Positions 62,840 through 64,000 of a DNA stretch of 64,000 nt are shown here, in pieces (positions within the stretch are counted from its first letter, which is position 1; the number at the start of each line of letters is the position of its first letter). Below the pieces are notes generated by a model. It was not told where the DNA came from. It was given only the letters and a program-made list of their open reading frames with translations, and searched no databases. This DNA is from Mayamaea pseudoterrestris (taxonomy: Eukaryota; Bacillariophyta; Bacillariophyceae; Sellaphorales; Sellaphoraceae): contig BROI01000026.1 of the NCBI GenBank assembly GCA_027923505.1, positions 62,001 through 126,000 on the forward strand. The letters run 5' to 3'. The position numbers and the translations under genes were made by a program.

Positions 62840-62974
62840 AGCAATATTATTCATCGCTGCAACTGCTATTGGTACAACGCTCAATGATATTGGATGATAG
62901 ATTGATCAACGTTAACATGCTAATTCATTATTTATTATCCACTGATCCCGATTCATCCATTCACCTCGCCACTA

Positions 62975-64000
62975 CTACGTCAGTGGCTGCGCCGCAGCCG
63001 CCAAGTTGATTTGCGCCCGCGCCAGCTTGGTGCGCAAGTAGTAAACGTAGGCGGCCAGCAGAACGGCCGTTGTCAAGAATAGTCCAATCGCCACTGCCGC
63101 CGCCTTACTCTTGCGCGTCGTGGATGTTCGAATGACGCCATCGGAGCGAACAATCTTGATTCCTTCCATGTAGCTGCATGACGACTCGTTGGGATAGTCA
63201 ATCTCGAGGCGCGTTTCGCATTTGCCGGAAAGACTGTACATGGTCGCGCAGCCTTCGCCAGCGGCGTCAGCAGCTGCATCGTCGCCATCCGCGTCATAGT
63301 CTTGACATCCTAGGCAGCGTGTTGAAACCAAGGATGTTTCCGAATAGGGCAAGACAAAGCCTCGACTCTTGTAGAATGCAGTTTCGCCATTGGACGCAAA
63401 GGTGGTGCATGCATTGTCGGAAAAGACTCCGAGTTTCACATCGCCGCCTTGATCGGCGCAGTAGGGTCCAATGTAATATTCCATGTCGTTAGCATCGTCT
63501 CCATTGGCATTCGCGTCATCTCCATTGGCATTGTCAATGTCAACCTGAGTGCAGTAGGCAAAATTGGCCGGCTGGAAGTTGTCATTGGCGTCATTGCCGT
63601 CGTCCAAGCAACTCGTCATGCCGTAGTCATCGTAACAAGTCGCCACGCAATTCTCCTCGTCGTCACTTCCATCGCAAGCAGCTTCGCAGTCAGTCTTGGT
63701 GGTGGCGCAGACGCTCTCCTGCTCATTCTCCAAGACTTGCAAGTACGACGAGACGAAACTACTCAAGTCGATAATGTAGTCGCCAAACTTGCTCGTACAT
63801 CCAGTACTCTTGTCATTGCTGCAACTGTCCGACGGACAAAGGCGAAAACGAGCCAGTCGCTTGGTGAGGATGCGGACGGAGTCTTGATCCTCTTGATTAT
63901 TGTTGTTATTGCCGTCGCCATTATTCTGCTGCGAGTTGTCGTTCCACTGCTGCACATGGTGACAGCCTTGAAACTTCATCGAGTAGCCGCTCAGAAAGGA
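62975..64000 (-). CDS. Cys-rich type I membrane protein, 5' end beyond window
   Basis: Open from the window edge (codons S-F-L-S-G-Y-S precede the internal Met at 63979) to the stop at 62975, so at least 341 residues, and the true start lies outside. The ectodomain has ~16 cysteines with FRLCPSDSCSN, YIIDLSSFVSSYLQVL, CEAACDG, CVATCYDDYG, FAYCTQVDI, YYIGPYCADQGG and LPYSETSLVSTRCLGC. It is followed by a single C-terminal membrane span (AAAVAIGLFLTTAVLLAAYV) and a short basic tail. Asp/Asn/Ala-rich inserts (NANGDDANANGDDAND) are present. This pattern is a frequent secreted or surface family in diatoms with no known function. Confidence 0.78.
   Translation of the reverse strand, partial: SFLSGYSMKFQGCHHVQQWNDNSQQNNGDGNNNNNQEDQDSVRILTKRLARFRLCPSDSCSNDKSTGCTSKFGDYIIDLSSFVSSYLQVLENEQESVCATTKTDCEAACDGSDDEENCVATCYDDYGMTSCLDDGNDANDNFQPANFAYCTQVDIDNANGDDANANGDDANDMEYYIGPYCADQGGDVKLGVFSDNACTTFASNGETAFYKSRGFVLPYSETSLVSTRCLGCQDYDADGDDAAADAAGEGCATMYSLSGKCETRLEIDYPNESSCSYMEGIKIVRSDGVIRTSTTRKSKAAAVAIGLFLTTAVLLAAYVYYLRTKLARAQINLAAAAQPLT

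Noticed and set aside
1-64000. CRISPR arrays, operons or bacterial insertion sequences
   Set aside because: The window is eukaryotic, with spliced genes. The short direct repeats found are tandem duplications without CRISPR-type spacing.

Overview
The window is nuclear DNA of a photosynthetic eukaryote, most likely a diatom or a close stramenopile relative. Most genes have no intron. Those that are split have short GT-AG introns (62 to 271 nt). Two precursors carry a signal peptide that ends at an Ala-Phe junction, the heterokont plastid-import mark. A CruP-type plastid oxidoreductase, a helicase-associated-domain protein and a Copia retrotransposon of the kind common in diatoms are also present. 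About 20 protein genes lie on both strands, usually 100-700 bp apart, often as divergent or convergent pairs.

Layout. 1-8.6 kb: a proteasome beta-4 (PSMB4) gene and a 2,291-residue single-exon gene that joins a very long disordered, repeat-bearing extension to CruP. 8.8-13.5 kb: three minus-strand genes (bZIP-like regulator, helicase-associated-domain protein, BTB/POZ protein). 13.7-19.3 kb: metabolic genes (biosynthetic threonine dehydratase, zeta-crystallin-type quinone reductase, and a predicted Asp-hydroxylase-like/sulfotransferase fusion). 19.6-25.9 kb: a CENP-E-like kinesin beside a repeat-rich gene that shares a small domain with the kinesin tail. 25.7-28.0 kb: a 1.15-kb head-to-tail duplication of a bidirectional promoter with the 5' ends of both flanking genes, leaving two truncated chimeric copies. 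27.7-30.4 kb: one gene of a 'WLxxFG' family and a small plastid-targeted protein. 30.4-39.6 kb: a repeat island with a tRNA-Arg(UCU), a young nearly whole Copia element carrying an extra LTR plus leader, and a 170-bp satellite. 39.6-49.1 kb: a multi-pass membrane protein, an ER DnaJ (DNAJB12/14 type), a second WLxxFG-family gene, an MRG15/Eaf3 chromatin reader, and a small unknown protein. 49.5-64 kb: two tandem ankyrin paralogues, the spliceosome-disassembly factor TFIP11/Ntr1, a large protein with a PH-like C-terminus, a Ser/Gln-rich protein with SUMO-site-like motifs and a frame switch in an internal repeat, and the truncated edge of a Cys-rich membrane protein.

The genes do not form one pathway. 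The notable features are internal repeat expansion in host proteins (CruP extension, kinesin coil and tail, the 24-kb gene, the 60-kb gene), the promoter-spanning duplication, and the retroelement. All exon joins given here were read by eye from splice signals and reading frames.
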